64,000 nt of DNA from Bin127 sp965203505 (GCA_965203505.1 OZ241880.1:1116001-1180000); one strand, 5' to 3'; counted from the first letter of the stretch, positions 1 to 8,630 are shown. Notes: a model not told the origin generated them from the sequence alone. Numbers and translations are program-made.

Positions 1-1668
1 GGCTCCAACGGATGGGCCGTCTCTGGCGAACTTACCGAGTCTGGCGTGCCAATGGTCGGCGGCGACTCGCACCGAGGTCTGGAAGTCCCCAACGTCTACT
101 ACCAAGTCCACGTTCGCACCGAAGAATTCGACGTCCTAGGTCACTCCATACCGGGCATGCCGCTAGTGATGCACTTTGCACACAACCGCTACGTCGCGTG
201 GGGAATGACACACGGGGGCGTTGACACTCAAGACCTATTTGTAGAGCAATTGCGACGCTCCGATAGCGGCGTCGAATACCTGTTCAAAGGCGCTTGGCTA
301 CCTGCGGAATCGCGCACCGAAGAACTGCACACCCGCGACGGTAGTTCCGAAAACATCGAAGTTGTCGTTACCCACCACGGACCCGTCATTTCGGGAAACG
401 TTGACGCCGGATGGGGCATCGCACTCGCCGACCCTGGATCCAACGAAGCGACTCCGTGGGTCGATGCCGCTCTAGACGCCATGAAATGCAGAAACGCCGA
501 CGAATTCGAGGATGCCTTGAGCCGTTGGACCGACCGCGTGAACAACTATCCCTACGCAGACATCCACGGCGAATTCGGATACGCGTTGAAAGGCCTGATC
601 CCAATCCGCGAAGCCGTCAACGGATGGGGACCAGTCGAAGGATGGACCGGCGAACACGAATGGCAGGGCTACATCCCTGACAACGAAATGCCTCGGTCGC
701 GTAATCCAGAAACGGGATGGGCGGTAACTTGCAATCAACGAGTAGTAGGCGAAGACTACCCATATTTCCTGACCGGCTCCTTCGGTCCCGACTACCGTGC
801 CCGCAGGATCATCACGCACATCGAGGAGTCGAAGTCAGAAGGAAATCTCCTTCGCGTCGAAGACATGGCGGCGTTCCACGGCGACGTGGGAACAGTTCCG
901 GGGATGAAACTCTTGAAGCGCATTCGGAAGATCGATCCTGACGAATTCGAAGATGAATCAGCCAAAGAGGCATTCGAGATTCTGCATGACTGGGACGGCA
1001 AGATGAGCGCGGATTCCGTAGGAGCGGTAATCTACTCGGCTTGCAACGACGAGATCGCGCTGAACCTGCTCGAACGATGCTACGGCATCGACCGCGGAGA
1101 TTTCATCGCAAATCCCGATCTCAACGCGGTAGACCACCTGCGGCGCCAGCTTAAACCCGCGTTTTTCAACGCGCTGGAGGGAGGAACGGGCGATGAGTAC
1201 CTTGACGAAGGGGAGTCTGTCGAGGCCTTTCTAGTCACATCGCTGACATCCGTCGCGGAGAGCCTCGAACGGCAATACGGATCGGTGGGCGCGGTTACGT
1301 GGGCTGATGTGCACGTAACCAAACAGATCCATCCGCTCTCCGCTTCCTTTCCAGACGCAGCTGATGCGCTAAATGCGACCTCGATCGGCACGGCGGGCGA
1401 TGGAGACGTTCCATTCGCGACCGGTTCGAGGCCGTCATGGAACTTCCGAACCGGTTCTGGGCCGGTAAACCGATACCTTCACGATCCTGCGAATTGGTCT
1501 GCCGGACGATGGATAGTCCCTCTGGGAGTTTCAGGCAACGCAGGTAGCCCGCATCGCCACGATCAGCAGGAGGGATGGGCTAACGTTGCCGGCATCCCGC
1601 AACTCTTCGAGTGGGAAGAGATCAAGCAAAGCGCTTCCACAACCCAACATCTGAAACCCGTCGATTGA
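1..1668 (+). CDS. Penicillin acylase family protein, 5' truncated by the window edge
   Basis: The reading frame is open from base 1 and ends at TGA 1666-1668, so the gene starts outside the window. The first residues, GSNGW, match the self-cleavage site of penicillin acylases. In this family the precursor cuts itself and the new N-terminal Ser becomes the nucleophile; here that Ser would be the second codon. What is visible is therefore essentially the catalytic beta chain. It continues with a segment reading SGELTESGVPMVGGDSH, the usual position where substrate-loop residues follow. These Ntn-hydrolases cleave amide bonds of acylated amines, lactams or homoserine lactones and are normally exported. 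The signal peptide and alpha chain are not in the window. The substrate cannot be told from sequence. Confidence 0.9.
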   Translation, partial: GSNGWAVSGELTESGVPMVGGDSHRGLEVPNVYYQVHVRTEEFDVLGHSIPGMPLVMHFAHNRYVAWGMTHGGVDTQDLFVEQLRRSDSGVEYLFKGAWLPAESRTEELHTRDGSSENIEVVVTHHGPVISGNVDAGWGIALADPGSNEATPWVDAALDAMKCRNADEFEDALSRWTDRVNNYPYADIHGEFGYALKGLIPIREAVNGWGPVEGWTGEHEWQGYIPDNEMPRSRNPETGWAVTCNQRVVGEDYPYFLTGSFGPDYRARRIITHIEESKSEGNLLRVEDMAAFHGDVGTVPGMKLLKRIRKIDPDEFEDESAKEAFEILHDWDGKMSADSVGAVIYSACNDEIALNLLERCYGIDRGDFIANPDLNAVDHLRRQLKPAFFNALEGGTGDEYLDEGESVEAFLVTSLTSVAESLERQYGSVGAVTWADVHVTKQIHPLSASFPDAADALNATSIGTAGDGDVPFATGSRPSWNFRTGSGPVNRYLHDPANWSAGRWIVPLGVSGNAGSPHRHDQQEGWANVAGIPQLFEWEEIKQSASTTQHLKPVD

Positions 1669-1975
1669 CTAGCGGAAGACACAACCACGTAGCATTTCGC
1701 GGACCTACTTTCGAAACCCGCCTAATGGTTACGAAATTCGTAATTTGATGATAACGGAAGTCAAAAGGATTGATGTGCCTATAAACCGCTGTTGAACTAG
1801 CTAAATACGACGTTATTCGTTGAATATGCCGGATATTTAGGAAAAACACAATCAACTAGATTCAACAAAAACGCGTCGAAATTCGTCACAACGCCGCTTT
1901 CGCAGATGTTTAATTGAGACATGGGCACTCGAGTGAGTGCTCGTGACTTGACAATCTGCGAAAGGAGCAGACGAA
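1669..1975. other. AT-rich intergenic region
   Basis: About 300 bases without a convincing gene. It is visibly richer in A and T than its surroundings. A TTGACA hexamer at 1948-1953 and an AAAGGAG motif at 1961-1967 lie just before the small open frame that begins at 1976. The few open frames on either strand here have no homology that I recognise. Confidence 0.4.
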
Positions 1976-2161
1976 TTGAGACAGGCGTTAAACCAAGCTT
2001 TCCAGAGGCTGTCCCATGGCTTCGACACGAAGCTTGTGGGCGATCGTGAGATGGAACACGCGACGCTCTTGGGTGATTCGGTGGCGCGGATGCCGCACTA
2101 CCCGAACCCCCGAAAACGGCGCAAGTCGGACGCACCGACATCGACCGGAATGTACTTCTAA
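1976..2161 (+). CDS. Small hypothetical protein, 61 aa, TTG start
   Basis: A 61-residue frame starts with TTG 9 bases downstream of a good Shine-Dalgarno sequence (AAAGGAG, 1961-1967). It ends 49 bases before a very strong intrinsic terminator. Third codon positions are G/C-rich like the neighbouring genes, which supports coding. The product is polar and ends in a basic stretch (NPRKRRK). I do not recognise a family. There is a competing reading: TTGACA at 1948-1953 with a poor -10 17 bases later would start transcription inside the frame. The unit would then be a small RNA of about 260 nt ending at the terminator. Confidence 0.45.
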   Translation: MRQALNQAFQRLSHGFDTKLVGDREMEHATLLGDSVARMPHYPNPRKRRKSDAPTSTGMYF

Positions 2162-2210
2162 ACAAACCGGTCGAGGTTGCGAAACCGACGGTTTCACACC
2201 TCTGAACCAC

Positions 2211-2244
2211 AAGACGCCCCGCTCAAAAAGCGGGGCGTCTTTGA
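2211..2244 (+). terminator. Strong rho-independent terminator
   Basis: Two perfect 13-base arms (2211-2223 and 2229-2241) enclose a 5-base loop (CAAAA) and run into a short T tract. A second small hairpin (GAAACC/GGTTTC, 2181-2195) lies just upstream. This is the strongest terminator in the window. It closes the transcription unit that contains the 61-aa frame. Confidence 0.85.
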
Positions 2245-2492
2245 TTCAGCCCACAGTTGCTCCTTGATCGTATGGTTGTGCGGCCAGACACGGCTCGATT
2301 CTTAGCGTGAAGGAATTCACAAGCATCTTCGCCGTTGACGCGCGGACCCAAGGGCCTCTTCAGATTTCTTGTGAACGCACAGCTACAGAATCGCCAAATA
2401 CGGTGTTGAAGCTCTAGGACTGAGAACATGGTCCGAGCGCGAACGCATGTGCGGGACGTTTTACCTTAATATGTAAAGACGTTAAAAACCGA

Positions 2493-2774
2493 ATGTGTTC
2501 ACACATGCTGAAATCTGGTCCAAACGCAACATCGGCACGGCCATCACGCGAAGAAATCGAGTCCGTAGCTGACCGAATGTTGCAGATTCCTGAAATCAGG
2601 GACGTTGCAACAGATTTCGTCGAGTTGCGCGCTCGATACCGAGCCGAAATCGAAAAGGCGTTTGAGGATCATCGATTTCCCGACATTAGGGCGGTCGTTG
2701 AGAGATACGAGGCGCGCCTAAAGAATCTAGACGACAAAGTTACCAACGCAATTGCGGAGAACCTTGGTGAGTGA
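2493..2774 (+). CDS. Hypothetical alpha-helical protein, 93 aa
   Basis: Family not recognised. The product is highly charged, rich in Glu, Arg and Ala, and looks entirely helical (residues about 20-90), with no membrane segment. It could form a coiled coil. The ATG at 2493 has no clear Shine-Dalgarno; an in-frame ATG at residue 5 is an alternative. Its stop codon lies inside the start region of the next gene (GTG at 2767), so the two are translationally coupled and probably act together. The upstream 250 bases hold only a possible AT-rich promoter near 2465-2480. Confidence 0.55.
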   Translation: MCSHMLKSGPNATSARPSREEIESVADRMLQIPEIRDVATDFVELRARYRAEIEKAFEDHRFPDIRAVVERYEARLKNLDDKVTNAIAENLGE

Positions 2775-3015
2775 ACAGCGAGATCTAGAATCCTTGGTCG
2801 ACGCTCTGGTGGAACGAATTGATGATCGGGATCGGCGTTCACTCGAGTCGCGCGTAACGGCGCTCGAGAGCAGCAGCGCCACCAAAGACGAAGTTTCAAG
2901 GCAAGAAACTGCGCTCATTAAATGGATTGTCGGTGTTGGTATTAGCTCGATCGGCGTCGGAGCCGTAGTGGCCGCTGGTGTGGCAGAGTTGATAATTCAG
3001 ATCCTAGGTGATTAG
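2767..3015 (+). CDS. Small coiled-coil protein with one C-terminal membrane segment
   Basis: GTG start at 2767, preceded by GGAGA at 2755-2759 and overlapping the upstream stop codon by 8 bases. The first 50 residues are a charged helix with heptad-like spacing. They are followed by one hydrophobic segment (about residues 53-75, rich in Gly, Val, Ile) and a short tail. This is the layout of small tail-anchored coiled-coil proteins resembling the DUF1640 type. The gene at 56795-56989 has the same architecture. Function unknown. The pairing with the upstream helical protein suggests a membrane-tethered complex, which is an inference. Confidence 0.6.
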   Translation: MSEQRDLESLVDALVERIDDRDRRSLESRVTALESSSATKDEVSRQETALIKWIVGVGISSIGVGAVVAAGVAELIIQILGD

Positions 3016-3108
3016 AGCACGCGGCTCAATCTTGCGTTCTACAGTTCAACGCTAGTCTCGAACTCGCATCGAATTGCGTGGCAGGAGTTGAAGCCAACGC
3101 AATCGCAT

Positions 3109-4269
3109 TCAATGCCATTGACGCTCATCTTCGACCGTCCGCACGCTCCCTCGCGTCCGCGTCATCGGAGGCCGCGCCTTCAACGCATCCTCATCCACAT
3201 CGATCCCCAACCCGGGACCCGTCGGCAATTCGATATAGCTCTCATTAGGTTCGAGGTACCCGACCGTGACCTCGCGCGACGCCGCCTCCACACCCACCAT
3301 GTACTCGTAGATCAAGAAATTCGGCATACCCGCGGATGCCTGGATGGCAGCCGCGCAACCCACGCTCGTCGAGTTCCAACCATGGGGCGATACCCCGATG
3401 TAGAACGGTGCAGCCATCGCCGCTATCTGTGTCAACTCCCAAATGCCGCCCGTGTTGCATATATCGGGATTGATGATGTCCGCCGCACGTGTCTCACACA
3501 CCTCGCGAAATTCATTCCGCGTGTAGAGAGCTTCACCAGTCACGACCGGGATGGTGGTGTTCTCTTTCACCTCTTTGATGGAAGGAATGTTGTCGGGCGG
3601 ACAAGGTTCTTCGAACCAGTAAGGCTTCAACGGTTCGAGTTCTTTGGCGACGCGGATCGCGTTCATGGGCGCTAAACGTCGATGCACTTCGATCAACAGT
3701 TCCACGCTCGGCCCGACAGCTTCGCGTATGGCAGTGACGACCTTGACCGCTTCTTCTAATGAGTCTCGTGAAGGGTATTCCGTCCACGGTCCAGGAAATG
3801 GATCGAACTTCAACGCCGTAAAACCACGTTCTTCAACCAATGTGGCGGCCATGTCACCATGCTCCTCGGGAGTACTCGCTCCGCCGGACCACCCGTTGGC
3901 GTAGAGCCGCAATCTAGGTCGCACGGGTCCGCCAAGGAGATCATAGATCGGTCTATCAAGCGCTTTGCCCACGATGTCCCACAACGCGATCTCGATGCCG
4001 CTCATGGCGCAGTGCAAATCCATACCGCCCCGTTTTGTCGCAAAGTCTTCGTGAACCACGTGCAAGAAGTGTCGGATATGAAACGGGTCGCGACCTTCGA
4101 GGTACCGCGCTATCTGTTTCACATGCGCTTCGACTTGGGTATCTCGATCTGCTTGCGTATACGCCTCACCCCATCCAGTGATACCCTCATCGGTCTCGAT
4201 CTTGACGAATAGGAAGTTCTTTCCTTGTCCAGGATCCCAGAGAATCGTCTCGACGTTAGATACTTTCAT
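3109..4269 (-). CDS. Enolase superfamily enzyme, galactonate-dehydratase-like (paralogue 1)
   Basis: Mandelate racemase/muconate-lactonizing enzyme family, about 386 residues. The start at 4269 is set by GGGAGG 10 bases upstream; a TTG 18 bases further upstream would place that site inside the gene. Catalytic features are visible: Lys154 in LKFDP, Glu194 and His196 in IEVHRR, the metal ligand in WFEEP (about 220), Glu246 in VTGEALY, and His296 in SPHGW. An E/D-x-H on the second metal strand plus a late His is the pattern of acid-sugar dehydratases of the D-galactonate type. These remove water from aldonic acids using Mg2+. The exact sugar acid cannot be read from sequence. It is divergent from the JAMM peptidase gene. 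Confidence 0.9.
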   Translation of the reverse strand: MKVSNVETILWDPGQGKNFLFVKIETDEGITGWGEAYTQADRDTQVEAHVKQIARYLEGRDPFHIRHFLHVVHEDFATKRGGMDLHCAMSGIEIALWDIVGKALDRPIYDLLGGPVRPRLRLYANGWSGGASTPEEHGDMAATLVEERGFTALKFDPFPGPWTEYPSRDSLEEAVKVVTAIREAVGPSVELLIEVHRRLAPMNAIRVAKELEPLKPYWFEEPCPPDNIPSIKEVKENTTIPVVTGEALYTRNEFREVCETRAADIINPDICNTGGIWELTQIAAMAAPFYIGVSPHGWNSTSVGCAAAIQASAGMPNFLIYEYMVGVEAASREVTVGYLEPNESYIELPTGPGLGIDVDEDALKARPPMTRTRGSVRTVEDERQWH

Positions 4270-4358
4270 TGGAGAGGTGCCTCCCAACTATTGGCGCTTT
4301 CCGACAACTGCTAGGTTACGCGTCGCAGGACGATTACAACGAACAACGGAATGCCGAC

Positions 4359-4814
4359 ATGTCGTTTCTGATACCAAAAAGGGTCTTGGCGTCGATGATT
4401 TCGCACGCATTGGAGACGGATCCTGAAGAGTGTTGCGGCGTATTGGTCGGCGATGAAAACGGTGCCGAAGATTCGCGAAGGCTCAAGAACGTGCATCCGC
4501 AACCTGTGAGGCGATACGAGATGCCGCCGATGGATTTGATGCGCGTCGAGTCTGAAGCCGAGGCGCGGGGCAGGAAAATCGTCGCCATCTACCACTCACA
4601 CACCCACACGCAAGCCTACCCATCACAGACCGATGTCAACAACGCCGTCGAATCATGGTGGACCGAGCCTTACTACATCTTGATTTCTTTGGTGGAAAAG
4701 ACCCGCCCGATCGTCCGAGCCTTCCGCATCAGCGATGAAGGCGTGGTCACCGAAACGGTGATCGAAACCGACGGCGAAGCCTATGTCGAAATGACTAGCG
4801 GATCCGCAGGATAG
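4359..4814 (+). CDS. JAMM/M67 family metallopeptidase
   Basis: A zinc isopeptidase domain of about 151 residues. The JAMM signature is complete: a conserved Glu in EECCGVLVG, then HSHTHT followed by PSQTD, giving H-x-H and the Asp zinc ligand. Bacterial members such as Mec cleave ubiquitin-like sulfur carriers (ThiS/MoaD/CysO) from cysteine or other adducts. No sulfur-carrier gene lies beside it here, so the substrate is unknown. I chose the ATG at 4359 because the domain starts immediately after it. A TTG at 4269 in the same frame would overlap the start of the divergent enolase-family gene. Confidence 0.85.
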   Translation: MSFLIPKRVLASMISHALETDPEECCGVLVGDENGAEDSRRLKNVHPQPVRRYEMPPMDLMRVESEAEARGRKIVAIYHSHTHTQAYPSQTDVNNAVESWWTEPYYILISLVEKTRPIVRAFRISDEGVVTETVIETDGEAYVEMTSGSAG

Positions 4815-4875
4815 CTCATAATTGACCGTCCCTCGAACGTCTCGGAAGACGGCGAAGCTTCCTGTGCGGAACCTT

Positions 4876-5802
4876 CTATTGCTGTTGCTGCTGTTGGTCC
4901 TGAATTCCGGCCGCTTCGAGTTCAGACGCGAAGTGCGATTTCTCGAGTTGTTGCTGCAGCTCGAAGATCGATCCTGCGGGCGCGGGATGGGCCGGTAACG
5001 GCATCGCTACGGGCACAGGTTCGAGCCGAGGCCGGTTCGTCGCTTTTCCGCGAAGAATGTCGCCAGTCCAAGCATCCCAATCCGGTACGCCGCGCAGAGG
5101 CCAAGCGTCGGCCGCTTGGTAGCCCATCAACAGCAAGCGCCGAGGCCGGTCCGAAATGTTCGGTGCAGAACCGTGCAGCGTCCTGACATGGTGGATCGAA
5201 ACACCGCCCGCCTTGATTCGAATCGGGACCGCCGTTTCTTTGTCAAAATCTGCCTCCGATACCGCCCCGATGAAGTAGCCGTCCTGATGATGGCTCAACG
5301 CGTCCCATTTGTGTGAACCCGGAATACCCATCAGACAACCGTTCTCAATCTCCATGTCGTCGAAAGTGAGACCGATCTCCAAGATGTCATCATTCGTCGC
5401 CGGGTAGAAACCCCAGTCCGTGTGCCACTCGACCTGTGCGCCGCCACCGGGGGCCTTCATGTTGAGCTTGGTGTGGTGCAACTTTATGTTCGGCCCTAGA
5501 AGTTGCTCGATGATGTCCAGCAACCCCTCTTTACGCATCGCGGCCTCGTAGACCGGATGGTTCTTATGCGGGCTGTTGATCCTTCGCAGCTTAGGGCTTT
5601 CGGGGCTGTGACCCGCTGCGAAGTCGAGATCGTATATTTCTGTGTGTTCATTCAAATCTGCGGATTGCGCGACGAACTCATCCGTTACGCGCCGGAGCTC
5701 TTCGACTTCCTCGATAGAGAAGACGTTGTTTACCCCTATGAAACCGTTTTTCTTGTATTCCGCGATCTGTTCGTCAGTCAGCTTCGACGTCGATGTGCTC
5801 AT
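4876..5802 (-). CDS. Phytanoyl-CoA dioxygenase family protein
   Basis: A 308-residue Fe(II)/2-oxoglutarate-dependent oxygenase. The facial triad is visible: His127 and Asp129 in WHTDWG and His210 in LHGSAPN. An Arg-rich RPRR follows at 219-222, which would bind 2-oxoglutarate. Family members hydroxylate fatty acyl-CoAs, small organic acids or secondary metabolites; the substrate here is unknown. The ATG has a GAGA motif a few bases upstream. The protein ends in a short run of six glutamines encoded by mixed CAA/CAG codons after a helical tail rich in Glu and Gln, an unusual ending. Such enzymes are expanded in marine SAR202-type genomes together with enolase-superfamily paralogues. Confidence 0.9.
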   Translation of the reverse strand: MSTSTSKLTDEQIAEYKKNGFIGVNNVFSIEEVEELRRVTDEFVAQSADLNEHTEIYDLDFAAGHSPESPKLRRINSPHKNHPVYEAAMRKEGLLDIIEQLLGPNIKLHHTKLNMKAPGGGAQVEWHTDWGFYPATNDDILEIGLTFDDMEIENGCLMGIPGSHKWDALSHHQDGYFIGAVSEADFDKETAVPIRIKAGGVSIHHVRTLHGSAPNISDRPRRLLLMGYQAADAWPLRGVPDWDAWTGDILRGKATNRPRLEPVPVAMPLPAHPAPAGSIFELQQQLEKSHFASELEAAGIQDQQQQQQ

Positions 5803-5874
5803 GTCTCACAAGTCCCAATAGTGACTTCATTCCGTGATTAAGGCGAATTATAGGTTCGGAACGACAACGTCGTT

Positions 5875-7080
5875 TCAAAGGGCTTTGACGGCGGCTCGCA
5901 GAGGACTCGTTAGGTTTCCACGCCGTCCGATAACGATTCGATTAAGCCCGAGCCATTGCGCCATCAGGCTAAGTTCCGATGCTAGGTTTACCGCCACATA
6001 TTCCTCGTCCTGGTTTGGCTCCACAAAGGCACCCGGCACGCGCAGGACGCTCGCTTTGCGATCAGCTTTCAGATCGACACGGGCGACAATTCGGTCGCCA
6101 AGCAAAAATGGCAGAACATAGTAGCCGTATTTGCGCTTCTTGACAGGGGTGTAAATCTCGATGCGGTATTCAAAATCAAACAGCCATTGAAGGCGATCTC
6201 GGAACCACGCGACCGGATCGAAAGGCGACACGATAGCACACGCGCCGATGTTTTGGCTCGATACCTCAACTCCCGGAAAGACGAACATATCGCGCTGGAT
6301 TCCTTCGACACGCGAGCGTTCAACTTCGCCGCTTTCAACCAGAGCGTCGATCGCCGTTGTCGCGTCGGTACGTTTGATCCGGTAATAATCCGCGCAGTCC
6401 GCAACCGTACCGATGCCGAGTGACCCGACCGCGAGTTTCATCATGTCGCGGTGTGCTTCTTCCGGGGTCAACGGTGATTCGTCGGCGGTAGCGTCGGGCA
6501 CGACGCGTTCGAACAGGTCATACCTGCGAGCGGAGTTGATGCGGTCCGAAACCGCAAGTTCGCCTCGGCTAAGCATCGTTTCCAAGACGAGTTTCGCCGT
6601 CGTTATACCCCAATGACCGTAACGCTCACCTTTTTCTTGTATATCGCCGACTTCCAATGGGCCACGCGTTTTGATGTCGGCAATGGTTGAAGTGAGTACG
6701 TCAGGTCGGTTTTCCATTATCTCCGACCAACGTCGCCAAGGCTTCCACTCCGCCATTCGATGACGGATCATCGGCACGTGCTGCATCGGGATCATTGAGG
6801 CTTCGTGTACCGAGTATTCGTACACGTTTCGCTCTTCGTAGGCGTAACGGTGCAGCATCTCCAATGGATACGGGCCCAGGCGGGAGAAAAACGGCATGTA
6901 CTGGGCCCTGACGAGAACGTTTACGGAGTCGATTTGAACGATGTTGAGGCGCCGCATCACGCGTTCGAAATCGGCGAGACTTACGGATTTATTCCGCGGG
7001 CGCGGCTCTGCGAATCCTTGAGCGGTAAGCGCGATATTACGCGCGTCGTCGATGCTAAAAGTTTTCAGATCATCGGCCAC
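5875..7080 (-). CDS. YcaQ/AlkZ-type winged-helix DNA glycosylase-like protein
   Basis: About 400 residues of the HTH_42 (YcaQ) family, tandem winged helices with a C-terminal beta region. E. coli YcaQ unhooks DNA interstrand crosslinks and uses a Q-x-D motif. The same motif, VQID, occurs about 50 residues from the start. The family blocks around RAQYMPFFSRLG, YEYSVHEASMIP and the late Arg/Asp-rich segment are present. The frame opens at a TTG (7092), but a GTG at 7080 is preferred; either way the start overlaps the end of the SCO1664 gene by 16-28 bases, which suggests coupled translation. A role in repair of alkylated or crosslinked DNA is inferred from the family. Confidence 0.85.
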   Translation of the reverse strand: MADDLKTFSIDDARNIALTAQGFAEPRPRNKSVSLADFERVMRRLNIVQIDSVNVLVRAQYMPFFSRLGPYPLEMLHRYAYEERNVYEYSVHEASMIPMQHVPMIRHRMAEWKPWRRWSEIMENRPDVLTSTIADIKTRGPLEVGDIQEKGERYGHWGITTAKLVLETMLSRGELAVSDRINSARRYDLFERVVPDATADESPLTPEEAHRDMMKLAVGSLGIGTVADCADYYRIKRTDATTAIDALVESGEVERSRVEGIQRDMFVFPGVEVSSQNIGACAIVSPFDPVAWFRDRLQWLFDFEYRIEIYTPVKKRKYGYYVLPFLLGDRIVARVDLKADRKASVLRVPGAFVEPNQDEEYVAVNLASELSLMAQWLGLNRIVIGRRGNLTSPLRAAVKAL

Positions 7081-7808
7081 GGCACATTCCAATCAGGGTC
7101 TAAGACGGGGAACACACGGTCTTTGATCATGTCTTCGGCTCGGCGTAGCAACGAGTCGATTTCGTGCTCGTCAAGGGCCGTCGCTAGTTTCTTTCGGAGC
7201 TCAGATTCAGGGCGATTTAATCGAGCTTGAAGCTTTTCGATTGAATCCAAAAGTTCGTCGGGATAAGGCGTACCGTTGAATTCGAACATCACGGTTCTGC
7301 GCCGTGCCATCGGATTGAACGTCAATCCGTGATCGACGGCCCAAATCCTATCGTCGGCATCTAACAAACACGCACCGCCTTTTCGATCGGCATTGTTGAC
7401 GAGAACGTCAAACATCGCCACGGGTGTGTAATCATCGAGACGGTCTTCACGCATGTTGAAGTAGTGTTTCGCGAAGTCGGCATCGATGAACAGTTGCACG
7501 CTGCCGATGCCGTGTGGCCCATCGCGTACAACCGTCGGTGGCACGGCTGGCCAACCCAGTGCGTCGGCGATTATGTATGCTGACCATTCCCTGTGGTGCA
7601 AGGTGCCGTACGGGAAATCGCGTAGCGGACGTTCGCCAGCTGCGGGTTTGTAAATCCCGTATATCTCCTCGTCACCGTCAGCCAGACGCACTACAAAGAC
7701 ATAGTTTGAACCACCGGGGTGAAGCCCGATGCCGGTTATCGGCCATTCGTTGAGACGTCGTTCCACCTCTTGCCGACTCAACCCGGCGACTGAGTCGGAT
7801 TGAATCAT
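7065..7808 (-). CDS. SCO1664 family protein (kinase-fold)
   Basis: A 247-residue member of the SCO1664 family, which has a PI3/4-kinase-like fold. The visible family blocks are GGSNYVF, YGIYKPAAGERPL, LVNNADRK (the catalytic-loop-like N-N-A-D) and WAVDHGLTF (metal-binding D-H-G). In actinobacteria and Chloroflexota this gene usually sits with DUF3090 and a histidine phosphatase. DUF3090 lies just upstream, but the phosphatase is missing here and a YcaQ-like glycosylase follows instead. The biochemical role of the family is not established. Confidence 0.88.
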   Translation of the reverse strand: MIQSDSVAGLSRQEVERRLNEWPITGIGLHPGGSNYVFVVRLADGDEEIYGIYKPAAGERPLRDFPYGTLHHREWSAYIIADALGWPAVPPTVVRDGPHGIGSVQLFIDADFAKHYFNMREDRLDDYTPVAMFDVLVNNADRKGGACLLDADDRIWAVDHGLTFNPMARRRTVMFEFNGTPYPDELLDSIEKLQARLNRPESELRKKLATALDEHEIDSLLRRAEDMIKDRVFPVLDPDWNVPWPMI

Positions 7809-7851
7809 TGCGGGCCATCAGAAAATTGTGAACGATGGAAAATCGTTTTTG

Positions 7852-8427
7852 TCAATCTTCCTCTTCCTCTTCTCGAATCTGTTCAACAGCCATAGAACCA
7901 ACGTCGAGGTCATGTCCGTTACGCCGTTCGCACATATGCTCATTGCCTCGATCGATTGCGATGTGGCAATAAGGACAGATCGGACGTCCAGCAGCTACGA
8001 TCTCCATGCCACGTTCGGCTAGAAGCACCCCCTGCCGGTGAGAAAAACCGAATTGAAGGATGATGGGATCAGGGTCATCTTCGCCAGCCTCAATTTGATC
8101 AGTGCTGACACCAGCCGCGGCGAAAAGGAACACCTTACGTCCAGCGTCGTACTGCATAGCTATTCGAGCCGCTTTGAAATCGACGTCGCCCTCGGAATCC
8201 GGTGGTATATCCGGTAGGGAACGGTCCGCAATCTCTTCATCGGGATCCATCCGTTCCAGAGCGTTCCCGAGAGAAAAAGAAATGTTGTAAAGCTGCTCTT
8301 TCTCGAGCCAAACAACTGCTGAACCGCGTTCGCTTTCAACAGTGATGTTGAAAGTGCGTCGCCCTGGTTCGCCGTACGTCAAGACTTGGAGGTCGTCGAC
8401 GATCCCTAGGTGAGTTGATTGCTCCAA
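7852..8427 (-). CDS. DUF3090 family protein
   Basis: 191 residues. TTG start, supported by AAGGAG at 8437-8442, 9 bases upstream. The family pattern is visible: an early GRRTF block, a middle acidic region, the FSHRQG motif and a C-terminal zinc-ribbon-like end with C-P-Y-C and H-x-C before RRNGH. Residues after that are a very acidic tail (six of the last seven are E or D). It is the usual partner of the SCO1664 protein 43 bases downstream. Function unknown; the C-terminal Cys/His cluster suggests metal binding. Confidence 0.88.
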   Translation of the reverse strand: MEQSTHLGIVDDLQVLTYGEPGRRTFNITVESERGSAVVWLEKEQLYNISFSLGNALERMDPDEEIADRSLPDIPPDSEGDVDFKAARIAMQYDAGRKVFLFAAAGVSTDQIEAGEDDPDPIILQFGFSHRQGVLLAERGMEIVAAGRPICPYCHIAIDRGNEHMCERRNGHDLDVGSMAVEQIREEEEED

Positions 8428-8515
8428 ATCGGGTTTCTCCTTGACGTCGGGTCGGGCGGACTTAACGGATCGCCGTCTTCGATGCCAAATCAGATTTTAG
8501 CAACACGCCATCGCG

Positions 8516-8550
8516 ACCACAGGTTGCAAGTTTGATTCTTGCGTGCCCCA
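8516..8550 (+). other. tRNA-like 3' half (degenerate)
   Basis: A GCAAG/CTTGC stem (8526-8530 and 8538-8542) encloses a 7-base loop, TTTGATT. It is preceded by AGGTT like a variable loop and followed by GTGCCCC plus A, like an acceptor strand. No matching GGGGCAC 5' strand, D arm or anticodon arm lies upstream, and the invariant C of the T loop is replaced by T. It is not a working tRNA. It may be a remnant or an attachment-site relic, or chance. Confidence 0.3.
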
Positions 8551-8630
8551 TATTGCTGATGTACGATTTTTGGTTGAACAAGGTTTCAGCGTGGCGGGTA
8601 CTTTGGCCGCCAATCGGAGACGAGTCACAC

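Noticed and set aside
228..819. Minus-strand frames opposite the penicillin acylase gene
   Set aside because: Antisense shadows without Shine-Dalgarno or recognisable sequence; the plus-strand frame has clear family motifs.
3088..3675. 195-aa plus-strand frame opposite the first enolase-superfamily gene
   Set aside because: Shadow of a gene with a full catalytic set; composition is Arg/His-rich as expected for an antisense reading.
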